Below, in pieces: positions 1 through 7,920 of a stretch of DNA of 37,823 nt. Position 1 is the first letter of the stretch. The number at the start of each line of letters is the position of its first letter. The notes under the pieces were generated by a model. That model was not told the DNA's origin, ran no database searches, and was given only the letters and a program-made list of their open reading frames with translations. The DNA lies in assembly GCF_000559025.1 (NCBI RefSeq), contig NZ_JAAN01000004.1, positions 1-37,823 of the forward strand, given 5' to 3'. The DNA is from Luteimonas huabeiensis HB2 (GTDB lineage: Bacteria; Pseudomonadota; Gammaproteobacteria; Xanthomonadales; Xanthomonadaceae). Made by a program: the position numbers and the translations under genes.

Positions 1-159
1 ACGACATGCACCCGCTTGCGGAAGAAGCGACGGCATGGTCCCGCTTGCGGGAGAAAGTGAGAACAAGATTCTCCCGCCAGCGGGAGAAGGAACAATGGGG
101 CCCGCGCGCGGGAGCAGGGACAGTTTCGACGCTGCAGGTCGAATGTCGATTCGCCCTAG
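1..159. repeat. Dispersed intergenic repeat, copy A (right part)
   Basis: Several short palindromic cores of the CCCGCTTGCGGG type occur here (about 11-20, 41-52, 83-94). The last ~75 bp align closely with 17848-17923: both share GGGAGAAGG.ACA, CCCGC..GCGGGAGCAGGGACA/G, CGCTGC.GGTCG and TGTCGAT.CG.CCTA. Both copies sit directly downstream of a minus-strand gene. The left part lies beyond the window edge. Xanthomonadaceae genomes are known to carry many such GCGGGAG-type intergenic palindromes; the relation to REP or MITE families is inference. Confidence 0.7.
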
Positions 160-166
160 GCGTGCG

Positions 167-601
167 CTATGCCGCGCCGCCGGAGACCTGCGCGATCCAG
201 TCCTGCAGGTTGTAGTAGTTGGTGACCCGCGCGATGCGCCCGTCGCGCAGCTCGAAGAAGGCGCCGCCCGGCAGCACGTAGCGCTGCCCGTTCGCCTCGG
301 GCAGGCCGGCATCGGTGCTGCGGTACTCGCCGTGCACCACGTACTCGGCCGCCGCGCGGGTGCCGTCGGCCGAGGCGATCGCGACGATGTCGCGCAGCTG
401 CTCGGCGTAGTGCGCGTCCATCCGCGCCATGAAGGCGGCGAACGCGGCGCGTCCGCGCTCGCGCGCGCCCTGGTTGAGATCGTGGACCACGTCGTCGGCC
501 AGCAGCGCCAGCATGGCGTCGCGGTCGCTGCGGTTGAAGGCGGCGTAGTAGGCGGTCACCAGCGCGATCGCGCGGTCCTGGGGGGCAGCTTCGGGGCTCA
601 T
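167..601 (-). CDS. SnoaL-like / ketosteroid isomerase-related protein
   Basis: This 144-residue protein has the size and pattern of the NTF2-like SnoaL fold. A first helix begins around residue 10 and carries the YYAAFNRSD segment. A DDVVHDLNQG strand follows, and near the C-terminus there is a GGAFFELRDGRIARVTNYYN segment, which is typical of the family's closing beta hairpin. The fold covers isomerases, hydrolases and many proteins of unknown ligand; the sequence does not say which applies here. The ATG start at 601 is followed by the whole fold and needs no extension. The gene is the last of a minus-strand group, 21 bp after the YdcF-like gene, and its TAG stop abuts the intergenic repeat. 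The family call is fairly sure; the reaction is unknown. Confidence 0.75.
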   Translation of the reverse strand: MSPEAAPQDRAIALVTAYYAAFNRSDRDAMLALLADDVVHDLNQGARERGRAAFAAFMARMDAHYAEQLRDIVAIASADGTRAAAEYVVHGEYRSTDAGLPEANGQRYVLPGGAFFELRDGRIARVTNYYNLQDWIAQVSGGAA

Positions 602-622
602 CTGTCGCGCTCGCGTCCGGGA

Positions 623-1246
623 TCAGGGCAGCGCATGGCTGCCGGTCAGTTGCGACCAGTGGTCGCGGTGGAAGAAGTAGACCTCACGGGCGAGGAAGCG
701 CCAGCTGGCGTTCCAGGTGCGGAAGCGGGTGGTCGGCGTCGCCGAGCCGACCGCCTCGATGCCCTCCTGCCTGGCCAGCCGCAGCGCGCGCGCCATGTGC
801 AGCGGGTCGCTGACTAGGATCGCGCGCCGCAGCCCGTGCTCGCGCATGAGCTTGTGCGCCTCGTGCAGGTTCTCGCGCGTGGTCCGCGAGGCGCTCTCGA
901 TCAGGATCGCCTCCGCGGGCACGCCGTTGCGCAGCGCGTAGCGGCGCGCGACCTGGGATTCGGAGAAGCGCGCCCCGGCGCCGCCGTAGCCGCCGGTGAA
1001 GATCAGCCGCGGTGCCAGCCCGCGTGCGTGCAGGTCCATGCCATGGCGGATGCGTTCCTCGAACACCGGCGACGGCCGCGCGTCGTAGGCGGCGGCGCCG
1101 AGCACGATGATGGCATCGGCCGGCGCCGCGTCGTCGCGGCCGCCGACCCACAGGATGTAGCCGGCCACGCCCGCCAGCCACAGCAGCCCCAGCGCCAGCA
1201 GCCGCAGCGTCCAGCGCAGCAACCGTCGGGGCCTGCGCCGGTTCAC
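623..1246 (-). CDS. YdcF-like (DUF218) membrane-anchored protein
   Basis: The product is 207 residues. It opens with a basic stretch and one transmembrane helix (about residues 8-30, rich in Leu), then a DUF218/YdcF domain. That domain shows ADAIIVLGAA, a FTGGYGG turn and an ILIESASRTTRENL segment, the usual core of the family. Known relatives include SanA and ElyC, which affect cell envelope integrity; the enzymatic role of DUF218 proteins is largely unsettled. The GTG start at 1246 is chosen because it gives a 4-bp GTGA overlap with the stop of the upstream dehydratase, which implies translational coupling. A longer reading of the same frame runs only through the upstream gene and is spurious. 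The periplasmic orientation is inferred from the single N-terminal anchor. Confidence 0.82.
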   Translation of the reverse strand: MNRRRPRRLLRWTLRLLALGLLWLAGVAGYILWVGGRDDAAPADAIIVLGAAAYDARPSPVFEERIRHGMDLHARGLAPRLIFTGGYGGAGARFSESQVARRYALRNGVPAEAILIESASRTTRENLHEAHKLMREHGLRRAILVSDPLHMARALRLARQEGIEAVGSATPTTRFRTWNASWRFLAREVYFFHRDHWSQLTGSHALP

Positions 1247-2217
1247 GGCCAGCGCCCGTCCGGGACCAGCGCCGGCACGTCGGCATTGCCGCCGCTGAGG
1301 ATCGCGCCCACCCGCAGGCCGGCGAAGCGCTCGGGCGCGGCGAGCACCGCGGCCAAGGCGATCGCGGAGGACGGTTCCACCAGCTGCTTCATGCGCTGCC
1401 AGATCAGCCGCATCGCCGCCAGCGTGGCCGCGTCGTCGACGACGATCGACTCGGCGCCGGCGCGCTGCAGGATCTCGAAGTTGGGCGCGCCCAGCAGCGT
1501 GCGCAGGCCGTCGCAGACGGTGTCGGGCGACTGCGCCTGCACCCGCACGCCGCTGCGCAGGCTGCGCGCGGCGTCGTCCGCGCCGGCGGGTTCGGCCAGC
1601 ACCAGGCGCGTGCCGGGGGCGAGCCCGGCGAGCGCCAGCGCGGTGCCGGCGGCCAGGCCGCCGCCGCCGACCGGCACCACCACCGCGTCCAGCGGCCCGG
1701 CCGCGGCGAGCAGCTCGAGCGCCGCCGTGCCCTGGCCGGCCATCACCCGCGGATCCCGATAGGCATGCACCAGGGTGGCGCCGCTGCGGCGCTGCAGGGC
1801 TTCGCAGGCGGCCTCGCGCGCGGCCAGCGTCGGTTCGCAGCGATGCAGCGCGGCGCCGTAGCCGGCGATCGCCGCCAGCTTGGCCGGCACCGCGTCGGTC
1901 GGCGCGACCACGTGGCAGGCGATGCCGCGGCTGGCCGCGGCCAGAGCCAGCGCGGCGCCGTGGTTGCCGGAGGAGTGCGTGACCACCCCGCGCGCGGCCT
2001 CGGCCCCGGTCAGCGACCACACCGTGTTGCAGGCGCCGCGGAACTTGAACGCGCCGGTGCGCTGCAGGTGCTCGGCCTTGAAGTGCAGCGTGCAGCCGGC
2101 CAGCGCGTCGATCGCGCGGGAGCGCAGCACGGGCGTGGCGTGCGCGTGCGGGGCGATGCGCGCCGCCGCGTCGAGCACGTCGTCGAAGGTGGGCAAGGCG
2201 GGCGCGGCACGATGCAT
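1243..2217 (-). CDS. PLP-dependent threonine/serine dehydratase family protein
   Basis: This 324-residue protein belongs to the fold-type II PLP family of threonine dehydratase and serine racemase. The PLP-binding lysine lies in TGAFKFRGA near residue 54, the substrate loop SSGNHG follows at about 82-87, and the phosphate-binding glycine loop GGGGLAAG lies near 180. A SGGN motif close to the C-terminus contacts the pyridine ring in relatives. Its length matches catabolic dehydratases and racemases; there is no C-terminal ACT regulatory domain, so it is not a full biosynthetic IlvA. The likely reaction is deamination of L-Thr or L-Ser (or racemisation of Ser) in the cytoplasm; the sequence does not decide which. 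The ATG at 2217 starts just before the conserved region. It overlaps the YdcF-like gene by 4 bp. Confidence 0.85.
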   Translation of the reverse strand: MHRAAPALPTFDDVLDAAARIAPHAHATPVLRSRAIDALAGCTLHFKAEHLQRTGAFKFRGACNTVWSLTGAEAARGVVTHSSGNHGAALALAAASRGIACHVVAPTDAVPAKLAAIAGYGAALHRCEPTLAAREAACEALQRRSGATLVHAYRDPRVMAGQGTAALELLAAAGPLDAVVVPVGGGGLAAGTALALAGLAPGTRLVLAEPAGADDAARSLRSGVRVQAQSPDTVCDGLRTLLGAPNFEILQRAGAESIVVDDAATLAAMRLIWQRMKQLVEPSSAIALAAVLAAPERFAGLRVGAILSGGNADVPALVPDGRWP

Positions 2218-2367
2218 CGCACCAAGCCTACCGAAGCCGCCCCGGATCGGCCATGCGCGGCGCCCGCTGTACCGCGGTTCGCCGCGGCGCGCGGGATCGG
2301 GCAGGATTAAGCACGGATTCAATGGCCCGCCGGGAAGCTGGGGGCCGATCAGACAGGGGCGGTCATC

Positions 2368-2988
2368 ATGAAACTGCGCGTTCTGGCCCTCGGTGCCGCC
2401 GCCCTCGCCGCGGCCTTGCTGAGCGGCTGCGTCAGCTACGGCTACCGTGGCGGCAGCGGCGACTACTACTACGGCCGCGGCGGCGGCAGCGCCTATCCCG
2501 GCTACTACGGCACGCCCTACGGCAGCGTCGGCTACAGCCGCTACGGCGGCTGGTGGGGCGGCGCCGGCTATCGCTACGGCTACGGCCATCCCTACTACTA
2601 CGGCCGTCCCGGCTATGGGTATTACCCGCCGCGCTACTACTACCCGCGGCCGCATCCGCCCGGGCACGGCCACCCGCCGCAGCGCCCGCCGCAGGGCGGA
2701 TCGAACCGGCCGCCGTGGCGCGATCTCGGCAACGCCGTCCAGCGCGTCGAGCATCGCGAACGCCCGCAGCGGCTCACCTCGCCGCCGCCGGTCGGTGCGC
2801 CGCGCCCGCAGGGCGCGCGTCCGCAGTCGGCGCCGTGGCGCGGCGGCGGGCAGACTGCGGCCCCGCGCCCGGCCGGCCCGCCGGCCGCGCGCCCGGTGCG
2901 CTCGCCCACCCGCCCGATGGCGCCGCGGGCGGTCGAACGGCCGGTCCGGGTGCCGAATGGAGACCGGGTTCGCAATGTCGAACGATAA
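2368..2988 (+). CDS. Tyr/Gly-rich lipoprotein, low-complexity
   Basis: The 206-residue product begins with a lipoprotein signal peptide whose lipobox LLSGC places the lipidated Cys near residue 21. Residues 22-90 are dominated by Tyr and Gly, with repeated GYRGG, YYYGR, GYYG and GYGYYP units. The rest (about 90-206) is Pro/Arg-rich, with PPP, RPQ and APR runs. Such composition suggests an intrinsically disordered, sticky envelope protein, perhaps outer-membrane anchored. No enzymatic motif is visible. It stands alone on the plus strand, divergent from the dehydratase at 2217. No firm terminator follows; a GC-rich hairpin at 3003-3032 lacks a T tract. I do not recognise a named family; the lipoprotein call is secure and the function is unknown. 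Confidence 0.75.
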   Translation: MKLRVLALGAAALAAALLSGCVSYGYRGGSGDYYYGRGGGSAYPGYYGTPYGSVGYSRYGGWWGGAGYRYGYGHPYYYGRPGYGYYPPRYYYPRPHPPGHGHPPQRPPQGGSNRPPWRDLGNAVQRVEHRERPQRLTSPPPVGAPRPQGARPQSAPWRGGGQTAAPRPAGPPAARPVRSPTRPMAPRAVERPVRVPNGDRVRNVER

Positions 2989-3088
2989 AAACGCCGGCGG
3001 GGGCTTGCGCTGACGTCGGGGCCGACGCAAGCTAGACGCAACTGACGGCCAGCGTCGTATTGCGACCTTCAGCGAACGTTTTCTGAGT

Positions 3089-3143
3089 CGATTCCCGGTG
3101 GGGGACTTCCGGATCCCCCCTGTTCCGCTCCCGCCGGGAATCG
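3089..3143. repeat. Nested inverted repeat, candidate RNA structure
   Basis: The outer arms CGATTCCCGG (3089-3098) and CCGGGAATCG (3134-3143) are perfect complements. Inside, GGGGGA and TCCCCC form a second stem around ACTTCCGG. A two-tier hairpin of this kind is unlikely to be coding. No T tract follows on the plus strand, so it is not a simple terminator. Confidence 0.5.
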
Positions 3144-3255
3144 GCGCCCTTTCGGTCCAGGCCGCGATGCGGCGTTGCGGCAGGACATGCCGGAGCGTTC
3201 GCGGCCTCGGCCTCGCCGATGGCCTGCTGGTGCGGTCGTCGAATGGCGAAGCGCG

Positions 3256-3291
3256 AAAAAAGGGGCCGGATGTCCCCCGACATCCGGCCCC
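3256..3291 (-). terminator. Rho-independent terminator on the minus strand
   Basis: A perfect 13-bp stem (3262-3274 with 3279-3291, GGGGCCGGATGTC arms) and a 4-nt loop are followed on the minus strand by six T residues (plus-strand A run 3256-3261). This is a textbook intrinsic terminator. On the plus strand the stem is followed only by TTCGCTTCC, so it would work poorly for the lipoprotein gene. No minus-strand gene ends nearby. Confidence 0.8.
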
Positions 3292-3410
3292 TTCGCTTCC
3301 CCGGTTTGCGCTCGGCTGGCCCTGTTCCACTCCAGCCACGCCCCCTCGGCGTTGCCGCGCCGGGTGCACGTGATCCGTTCGCAGGAAGCGTGCCAACCCG
3401 TCGCCGATGC

Positions 3411-3416
3411 GACAAT
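3411..3416 (+). promoter_or_regulatory. -10-like box for mnmG
   Basis: GACAAT lies 29 nt before the mnmG ATG. The same GCGACAATCGCC context recurs before the rhodanese gene at 25135. It argues for the start at 3446 rather than one at 3407. No good -35 is visible. Confidence 0.45.
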
Positions 3417-3445
3417 CGCCGCCCCTCCGATGCCGGCCCGCCCGC

Positions 3446-5338
3446 ATGCGCGACGCTTTCCATCGCTACGACGTGATCGTGATCGGCGGCGGCCACGCCG
3501 GCACCGAGGCCGCGCTGGCGGCCGCGCGCGCCGGCGCGCGCACGCTGCTGCTGACCCACAACCTCGAGACCGTGGGCGCGATGAGCTGCAACCCGGCCAT
3601 CGGCGGCATCGGCAAGGGCCACCTGGTGCGCGAGATCGACGCGATGGGCGGGATCATGGCCCGGGCGGCCGACGCGGCCGGCATCCAGTGGCGCCGCCTC
3701 AACGCCTCCAAGGGCCCGGCCGTGCGCGCCACCCGCTGCCAGGCCGACCGCGGCCTGTACCGCGCGTTCGTGCGCCGGGCGGTGGAGGCCCAGCCGGGCC
3801 TGGCCGTGTTCCAGGCCGCGGTGGACGACCTGGTCATCGAGGGCGATGCCGTGCGCGGCGCGATCACCCAGACCGGGCTGCGCTTCGAGGCGCCCGCGGT
3901 GGTGCTGACCGCCGGCACCTTCCTCGCCGGGCGCATCCACGTCGGCGAGACCCAGTACGCCGGCGGTCGCGCCGGCGACCCGCCGGCCACCACCCTGGCC
4001 GCGCGCCTGCGCGAGCGGCCGTTCGCGGTCGGCCGGCTCAAGACCGGCACCCCGCCGCGCATCGACGGCCGCAGCCTGGACTACGCGGCGATGCAGCCGC
4101 AGCCGGGCGACGACCCGCGCCCGGTGTTCTCCTTCATGGGCAGCCGCGGCGACCACCCGCGGCAGGTGCCGTGCTGGATCACCCACACCACCGCGCGCAC
4201 CCACGACATCATCCGCGCCGCGCTGCACCGCTCGCCGCTGTATTCCGGGCAGATCGAGGGCACCGGGCCGCGCTACTGCCCTTCGATCGAGGACAAGGTG
4301 GTGCGCTTCGCCGACAAGCCCAGCCACCAGATCTTCGTCGAGCCCGAGGGCCTGGACGTGGCCGAGATCTACCCCAACGGCATCTCCACCTCGCTGCCGT
4401 TCGACGTGCAGCTCGACCTGGTGCGCTCGATCGCCGGCTTCGAGCGCGCGCACATCACCCGGCCCGGCTACGCCATCGAATACGACTACTTCGACCCGCG
4501 CGGGCTCAAGCCCACGCTGGAGACCCGGCAGGTGGCCGGGCTGTACTTCGCCGGCCAGATCAACGGCACCACCGGCTACGAGGAGGCCGCGGCGCAGGGC
4601 CTGGTGGCCGGCATCAACGCCGCGCGCGCGGTGCGCGGGCTGGCGGGCTGGTCGCCGCGCCGCGACCAGGCCTACATCGGCGTGCTGATCGACGACCTGA
4701 TCACCCACGGCACCGCCGAGCCCTACCGCATGTTCACCAGCCGCGCGGAGTACCGCCTGCAGCTGCGCGAGGACAACGCCGACCTGCGGCTGACCCCGGT
4801 CGGGCGCGAACTCGGGCTGGTCGACGACGCGCGCTGGGCCCGGTTCGAGGCCAAGCGCGAGGCCATCGAGCGCGAGACCGCGCGCCTGCGCGGCCTGTGG
4901 GTCTCGCCCGGCAACGCCGCCGGCCGCGAGGCGGTGGCGCGGCTGGGCATCGAGCTCAAGCGCGAGGCCAGCGCGCTGGACCTGCTGCGCCGGCCCGAAC
5001 TGGACTACGCCGCGCTGGTCTCGGTGCCCGCGCTGGCACCGGCCGCGCCGGTCCCGGCCGAGGTCGCCGAGCAGGTCGAGATCGAGACCGCCTACGCCGG
5101 CTACCTGGAGCGGCAGCGCGCCGAGATCGAGCGCCAGCAGCGCCACGAGGGCACCGCGGTGCCGGCCGACTTCGACTACGCCCAGGTGCGCGGGCTGTCG
5201 GCGGAAGTGCGGCAGAAGCTGGAGACCGTGCGGCCGCTCACCGTCGGCCAGGCGCAGCGCATCCCCGGCATGACCCCGGCGGCGATCTCCCTGCTGCTGG
5301 TGCACCTGGAGCGCGCCCGCCGCGGCCGCGCGGCCTGA
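3446..5338 (+). CDS. mnmG: tRNA uridine-5-carboxymethylaminomethyl modification enzyme MnmG (GidA)
   Basis: This 630-residue FAD protein acts with MnmE to install the cmnm5 group on U34 of tRNAs reading NNA and NNG codons. The N-terminal Rossmann motif GGGHAG sits at residues 14-19. The first family signature, [17 protein letters not shown], lies near residue 50, and the second, [11 protein letters not shown], near 275. The C-terminal helical domain is complete and ends with the [16 protein letters not shown] segment, so the gene is full length (E. coli MnmG is 629). The start at 3446 ([10 protein letters not shown]) puts the FAD motif at the usual distance; an in-frame upstream start at 3407 would place the -10-like box inside the gene. 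No rsmG or parAB is seen downstream, where it often lies in other bacteria. Confidence 0.97.
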   Translation: MRDAFHRYDVIVIGGGHAGTEAALAAARAGARTLLLTHNLETVGAMSCNPAIGGIGKGHLVREIDAMGGIMARAADAAGIQWRRLNASKGPAVRATRCQADRGLYRAFVRRAVEAQPGLAVFQAAVDDLVIEGDAVRGAITQTGLRFEAPAVVLTAGTFLAGRIHVGETQYAGGRAGDPPATTLAARLRERPFAVGRLKTGTPPRIDGRSLDYAAMQPQPGDDPRPVFSFMGSRGDHPRQVPCWITHTTARTHDIIRAALHRSPLYSGQIEGTGPRYCPSIEDKVVRFADKPSHQIFVEPEGLDVAEIYPNGISTSLPFDVQLDLVRSIAGFERAHITRPGYAIEYDYFDPRGLKPTLETRQVAGLYFAGQINGTTGYEEAAAQGLVAGINAARAVRGLAGWSPRRDQAYIGVLIDDLITHGTAEPYRMFTSRAEYRLQLREDNADLRLTPVGRELGLVDDARWARFEAKREAIERETARLRGLWVSPGNAAGREAVARLGIELKREASALDLLRRPELDYAALVSVPALAPAAPVPAEVAEQVEIETAYAGYLERQRAEIERQQRHEGTAVPADFDYAQVRGLSAEVRQKLETVRPLTVGQAQRIPGMTPAAISLLLVHLERARRGRAA

Positions 5339-5450
5339 GCGGCGACGGCCTGGCGAACGCCGGCGTGCCGCGAGCGGGGCGCCGGGTATCGCGCTCACGC
5401 CCGCTCGCAAGGCCCCGCCGCCGGCGGACGCCACCGCGGCGTCGCGGCTT

Positions 5451-5620
5451 TCAATCCCCTTGCAGCCAATTTTCCCGGCCGTGGCGGACACGCAGGATCA
5501 TGAGGTCGCCGTCTTCGTCGGCCCGGTAAAGCACGATGCGCGATTCGACCGGATGCATGCGCACCGCAGGCGTGATCTCGGTGCGTTCGCGTCCTGCTTT
5601 GGAATCGTCCGCAAGAAACC
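5451..5620 (-). pseudogene. ParE/RelE-type toxin, C-terminal remnant
   Basis: Read on the minus strand, a frame ending at the TGA at 5451-5453 encodes about 55 residues. They include GFLADDSKAGRERTEI, VRMHPVESRIVLYRAD and LMILRVRHGRENW. This is the typical C-terminal half of ParE/RelE toxins (S..GR.R, RMHPV.S..I.YR, I.RV.HGR..W). The N-terminal half and a start codon are missing: upstream the frame runs into the 3' end of the acyltransferase gene at 5632, which is read in another frame. No antitoxin gene is present. This is inferred to be a relic of a toxin-antitoxin module truncated by insertion or recombination. Confidence 0.75.
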
Positions 5621-5631
5621 CGGACGTTCTG

Positions 5632-6873
5632 TCACTTCGCGTGCGCCGTCGCTGGCCGCGTCGCGAGCCCGGCCGTCCGTGCGCCGCCGCGACCGTGCGC
5701 CGGCAGGCCGAACAGCGGCCGCAGCCAGGGCGTGCGGCGGATCGCCAGTTCGTACAGCAGGGCGCAGCCGGCCACGGTGATCGCCAGTACCAGCAGCGGT
5801 TCCCAGAGCGGGCCCAGGCCCAGCGGGATCAGCCAGTACGCGGCCAGCACGATCAGGCTCTGGTGCAGGACGTACCAGGGGTAGACGGCCTCGCTGGCGT
5901 AGGCCAGGCCGGGCCATGGTCGGTTCAGCGCGTGCGCGCCCCAGGCCAGCAGCGACAGCAGCGCGGCCCACCCGTAGACGGCCTGCGTCACGACCGACAC
6001 CAGGTCCCACCCCGATTCGGGCATCAGCGCAAGGAAGGGCGCGGCCGAAAGGACCCCGGCATCGATCAGGCGCCCGATCGCGCGCAACCCCAGGTGGACG
6101 CCGGCCGCGATCGAGGCGACCGCGAGCAGCGGCCAGCGCCGCGCGCGCAGCGCATCCCACATCGCGGCGCTGTCGGCGATCAGCACGCCGAACGCGAAGG
6201 CCGCGAAGTAGCGGGCGTGGTTGAACCAGTCGTCGGTCAGGGCATGCGTCGAGGGAAAGCGCGGGGCGAGCACGAGCAGGGCGAACAGGTACCAGGCCGG
6301 CGGCAGCAGCCACAGCAGCCAGCGCCCGCGCGCGGTCAGCCGGTCGCGCAGCCGGGCGCCGCCCAGCCTGCGCAGCAGCGGCAGCGCCGCCAGCACCAGC
6401 ATCGTGTAGGCCCACAGGTAGGGCAGGTACCACAGGTGGTTCCAGGTGAGGCCGTACTCGGCGCCGGTGAAGGTGCCGGCCGGCCAGGGGCGGAACTGCA
6501 GATAGCGCAGCAGGAAGGCGCCGAAGCCGGCGTCGTAGGTGCCGAGCATCCGCGCCTCGCACCAGGCCTGCACCGGCACGATGGCGACGATGCCGAAGGC
6601 CAGCGGCAGCAGCAGGCGCCAGCTCCGCCGTGCGGCGAGCCGATCCGGCGCGCGCCGGGCCAGCACCAGGCCCAGCGCCAGGCCGGAGATCAGGAACAGC
6701 AGCGACATCCGCCAGCGGTTGACCAGCACCATCGGCCACTCGACCCAGGGCAGCAGGGTCGGGCTCTTGATGTGGAAGCCCCAGTCGACCACGTAGACCA
6801 TGCCGACGTGGTAGAGGATCAGCAGGCCGAAGGCGATGACGCGCAGGGCGTCGATGTCGTGGCGTCGGGGCAT
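5632..6873 (-). CDS. Acyltransferase-3 family (OpgC/MdoC-like) membrane protein
   Basis: The 413-residue product has about ten hydrophobic helices spread along its length. It opens with RRHDIDALRVIAFGLLILYH, the family's first helix with the conserved Arg-His-Asp and a later His. WRMSLLFLISG in the second helix and YPWYVLHQSLIVL near residue 345 are also characteristic. Members transfer acyl groups such as succinyl or acetyl to periplasmic glucans, lipopolysaccharide or peptidoglycan; OpgC is the closest style by its opening segment. The acceptor here is not known. The gene is transcribed away from the LytTR regulator at 7007, 133 bp apart, which could mean shared control. Its 3' end abuts the toxin remnant, whose N-terminal half it appears to have replaced. 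Confidence 0.82.
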   Translation of the reverse strand: MPRRHDIDALRVIAFGLLILYHVGMVYVVDWGFHIKSPTLLPWVEWPMVLVNRWRMSLLFLISGLALGLVLARRAPDRLAARRSWRLLLPLAFGIVAIVPVQAWCEARMLGTYDAGFGAFLLRYLQFRPWPAGTFTGAEYGLTWNHLWYLPYLWAYTMLVLAALPLLRRLGGARLRDRLTARGRWLLWLLPPAWYLFALLVLAPRFPSTHALTDDWFNHARYFAAFAFGVLIADSAAMWDALRARRWPLLAVASIAAGVHLGLRAIGRLIDAGVLSAAPFLALMPESGWDLVSVVTQAVYGWAALLSLLAWGAHALNRPWPGLAYASEAVYPWYVLHQSLIVLAAYWLIPLGLGPLWEPLLVLAITVAGCALLYELAIRRTPWLRPLFGLPAHGRGGARTAGLATRPATAHAK

Positions 6874-6994
6874 GGGGGCGCGGCGAGCGGTGGGACGGCC
6901 ATCCTCGGGCCGTCCGCCGCGCCGCGATGCGGTGCGGGGACGAGGCGATCCGCCGCGGGGACGAGCGGTGGGCCGGGATGACGGCGCGGCTGCC

Positions 6995-7000
6995 TACAAT
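6995..7000 (+). promoter_or_regulatory. -10 box implying a leaderless mRNA
   Basis: TACAAT ends only 6 nt before the ATG at 7007. With the usual 6-7 nt from -10 to transcription start, the transcript would begin at or next to the start codon, and there is no Shine-Dalgarno sequence in between. Confidence 0.5.
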
Positions 7001-7006
7001 GCGGCG

Positions 7007-7876
7007 ATGTCCGCGAGCCCACCTGCCGCGCCTTCCGCGGCCGAGCGCTTCCTGTCCGTCCGCCGCCCGTTCGAGGTCGGCTACTGGCTGGTCACCTGCC
7101 TGCTGTCGGCGGTGGGCAACAGCGCCACGGCGTGGATGGACGTGCAGCGCGCCGGCCTGGATTACGCGCGCTGGGAGGTCGTGGCCTGGGAGACCAGCAG
7201 CGCGGTCGCGCTGCTGGCGCTGGTGCCGGCCGTGGCGTGGTTCACCGCGCGCTGGCCGGTGCACTTGGACAACTGGGTCCGGCGGCTGCCGCTCTACGCG
7301 CTGGCGAGCGTGGCCTGGTCGCTGTCGCACGTGGGCCTGATGGTGGGCATGCGCGCGCTGGTCTACCGGCTGCACGGCCTGGAGTACGCGTTCGGCAACG
7401 ACTATCTCTACGAGTACCTCAAGGACGCGCGCACCTTCCTCGGCATCGTGGTGCTGATGCACGGCTACCGGATCCTGGTCCGGCGCCTGCAGGGCGAGGC
7501 CTCGCTGCTGTCGGCGCCCGACGACGCGCCGCCGCTGGAGCCGGTGGAGCGGCCGGAGCGCTTCCTGGTGCGCAAGCTCGGCCGCGAGTTCCTGGTCGCC
7601 GCCGCGGACATCGAATGGGTGCAGGCCGCCGGCAACTACGCCAACCTGCACGTGCGCAACAAGGTCTACCCGTTGCGCAGCACGCTGTCCGACCTGCAGG
7701 CGCGGCTGGACCCGGCGCGCTTCGTGCGCGTGCACCGCAGCCACCTGGTGAACCTGTCGGCGATCGCCTCGATCGAGCCGCTCGACAGCGGCGATGCCCG
7801 CATCCACCTGCACGACGGCACCGTGGTGCCGTGCAGCCGACGCTACCGAGAGCCGCTGCGCGCGCTGGCCGGTTGA
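7007..7876 (+). CDS. Membrane-anchored LytTR-family DNA-binding regulator
   Basis: This 289-residue protein has an N-terminal membrane module (about residues 15-165, four hydrophobic helices) followed by a LytTR DNA-binding domain (about 187-289). The latter shows FLVRKLGREFLV, a DIEWVQAAGNYANLHV strand, LARFVRVHRSHLVN-like spacing (ARFVRVHRSHLVNLSAI) and a final VPCSRRYREPL segment, all typical of LytTR. There is no receiver domain, so signal input probably comes through the membrane part. Such one-component membrane LytTR proteins are known in Xanthomonadaceae, but the ligand is generally unknown. The start at 7007 is supported by the TACAAT box at 6995. It is divergent from the acyltransferase gene, a plausible target, and 44 bp upstream of the CDF transporter. 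Confidence 0.85.
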   Translation: MSASPPAAPSAAERFLSVRRPFEVGYWLVTCLLSAVGNSATAWMDVQRAGLDYARWEVVAWETSSAVALLALVPAVAWFTARWPVHLDNWVRRLPLYALASVAWSLSHVGLMVGMRALVYRLHGLEYAFGNDYLYEYLKDARTFLGIVVLMHGYRILVRRLQGEASLLSAPDDAPPLEPVERPERFLVRKLGREFLVAAADIEWVQAAGNYANLHVRNKVYPLRSTLSDLQARLDPARFVRVHRSHLVNLSAIASIEPLDSGDARIHLHDGTVVPCSRRYREPLRALAG

Positions 7877-7920
7877 GTCGTGGCTGGCACCGCGACCCGC
7901 GCTCGGGCAGGCTGGCGCCC

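Larger units (their letters stand above)
2989..3445. other. Structured 457-bp gene-free interval before mnmG
   Basis: No convincing coding region is seen here on either strand. The interval holds a hairpin at 3003-3032 (GCTTGC/GCAAGC arms with an inner GTCG/CGAC stem), a 10-bp-arm inverted repeat at 3089-3143 enclosing a GGGGGA/TCCCCC hairpin, a strong minus-strand terminator at 3256-3291, and a -10-like box at 3411-3416 for mnmG. The density of structure fits a leader or small-RNA locus, but no known RNA family is recognised. Confidence 0.5.

Noticed and set aside
1243..3447. An extended form of the dehydratase frame reaching 3447
   Set aside because: The upstream 410 codons run antisense to the lipoprotein gene and show no homology; the real start is the ATG at 2217.
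3032..5491. An 819-codon minus-strand open frame over mnmG
   Set aside because: Antisense to a certain mnmG, composition typical of GC shadow frames, no family resemblance.
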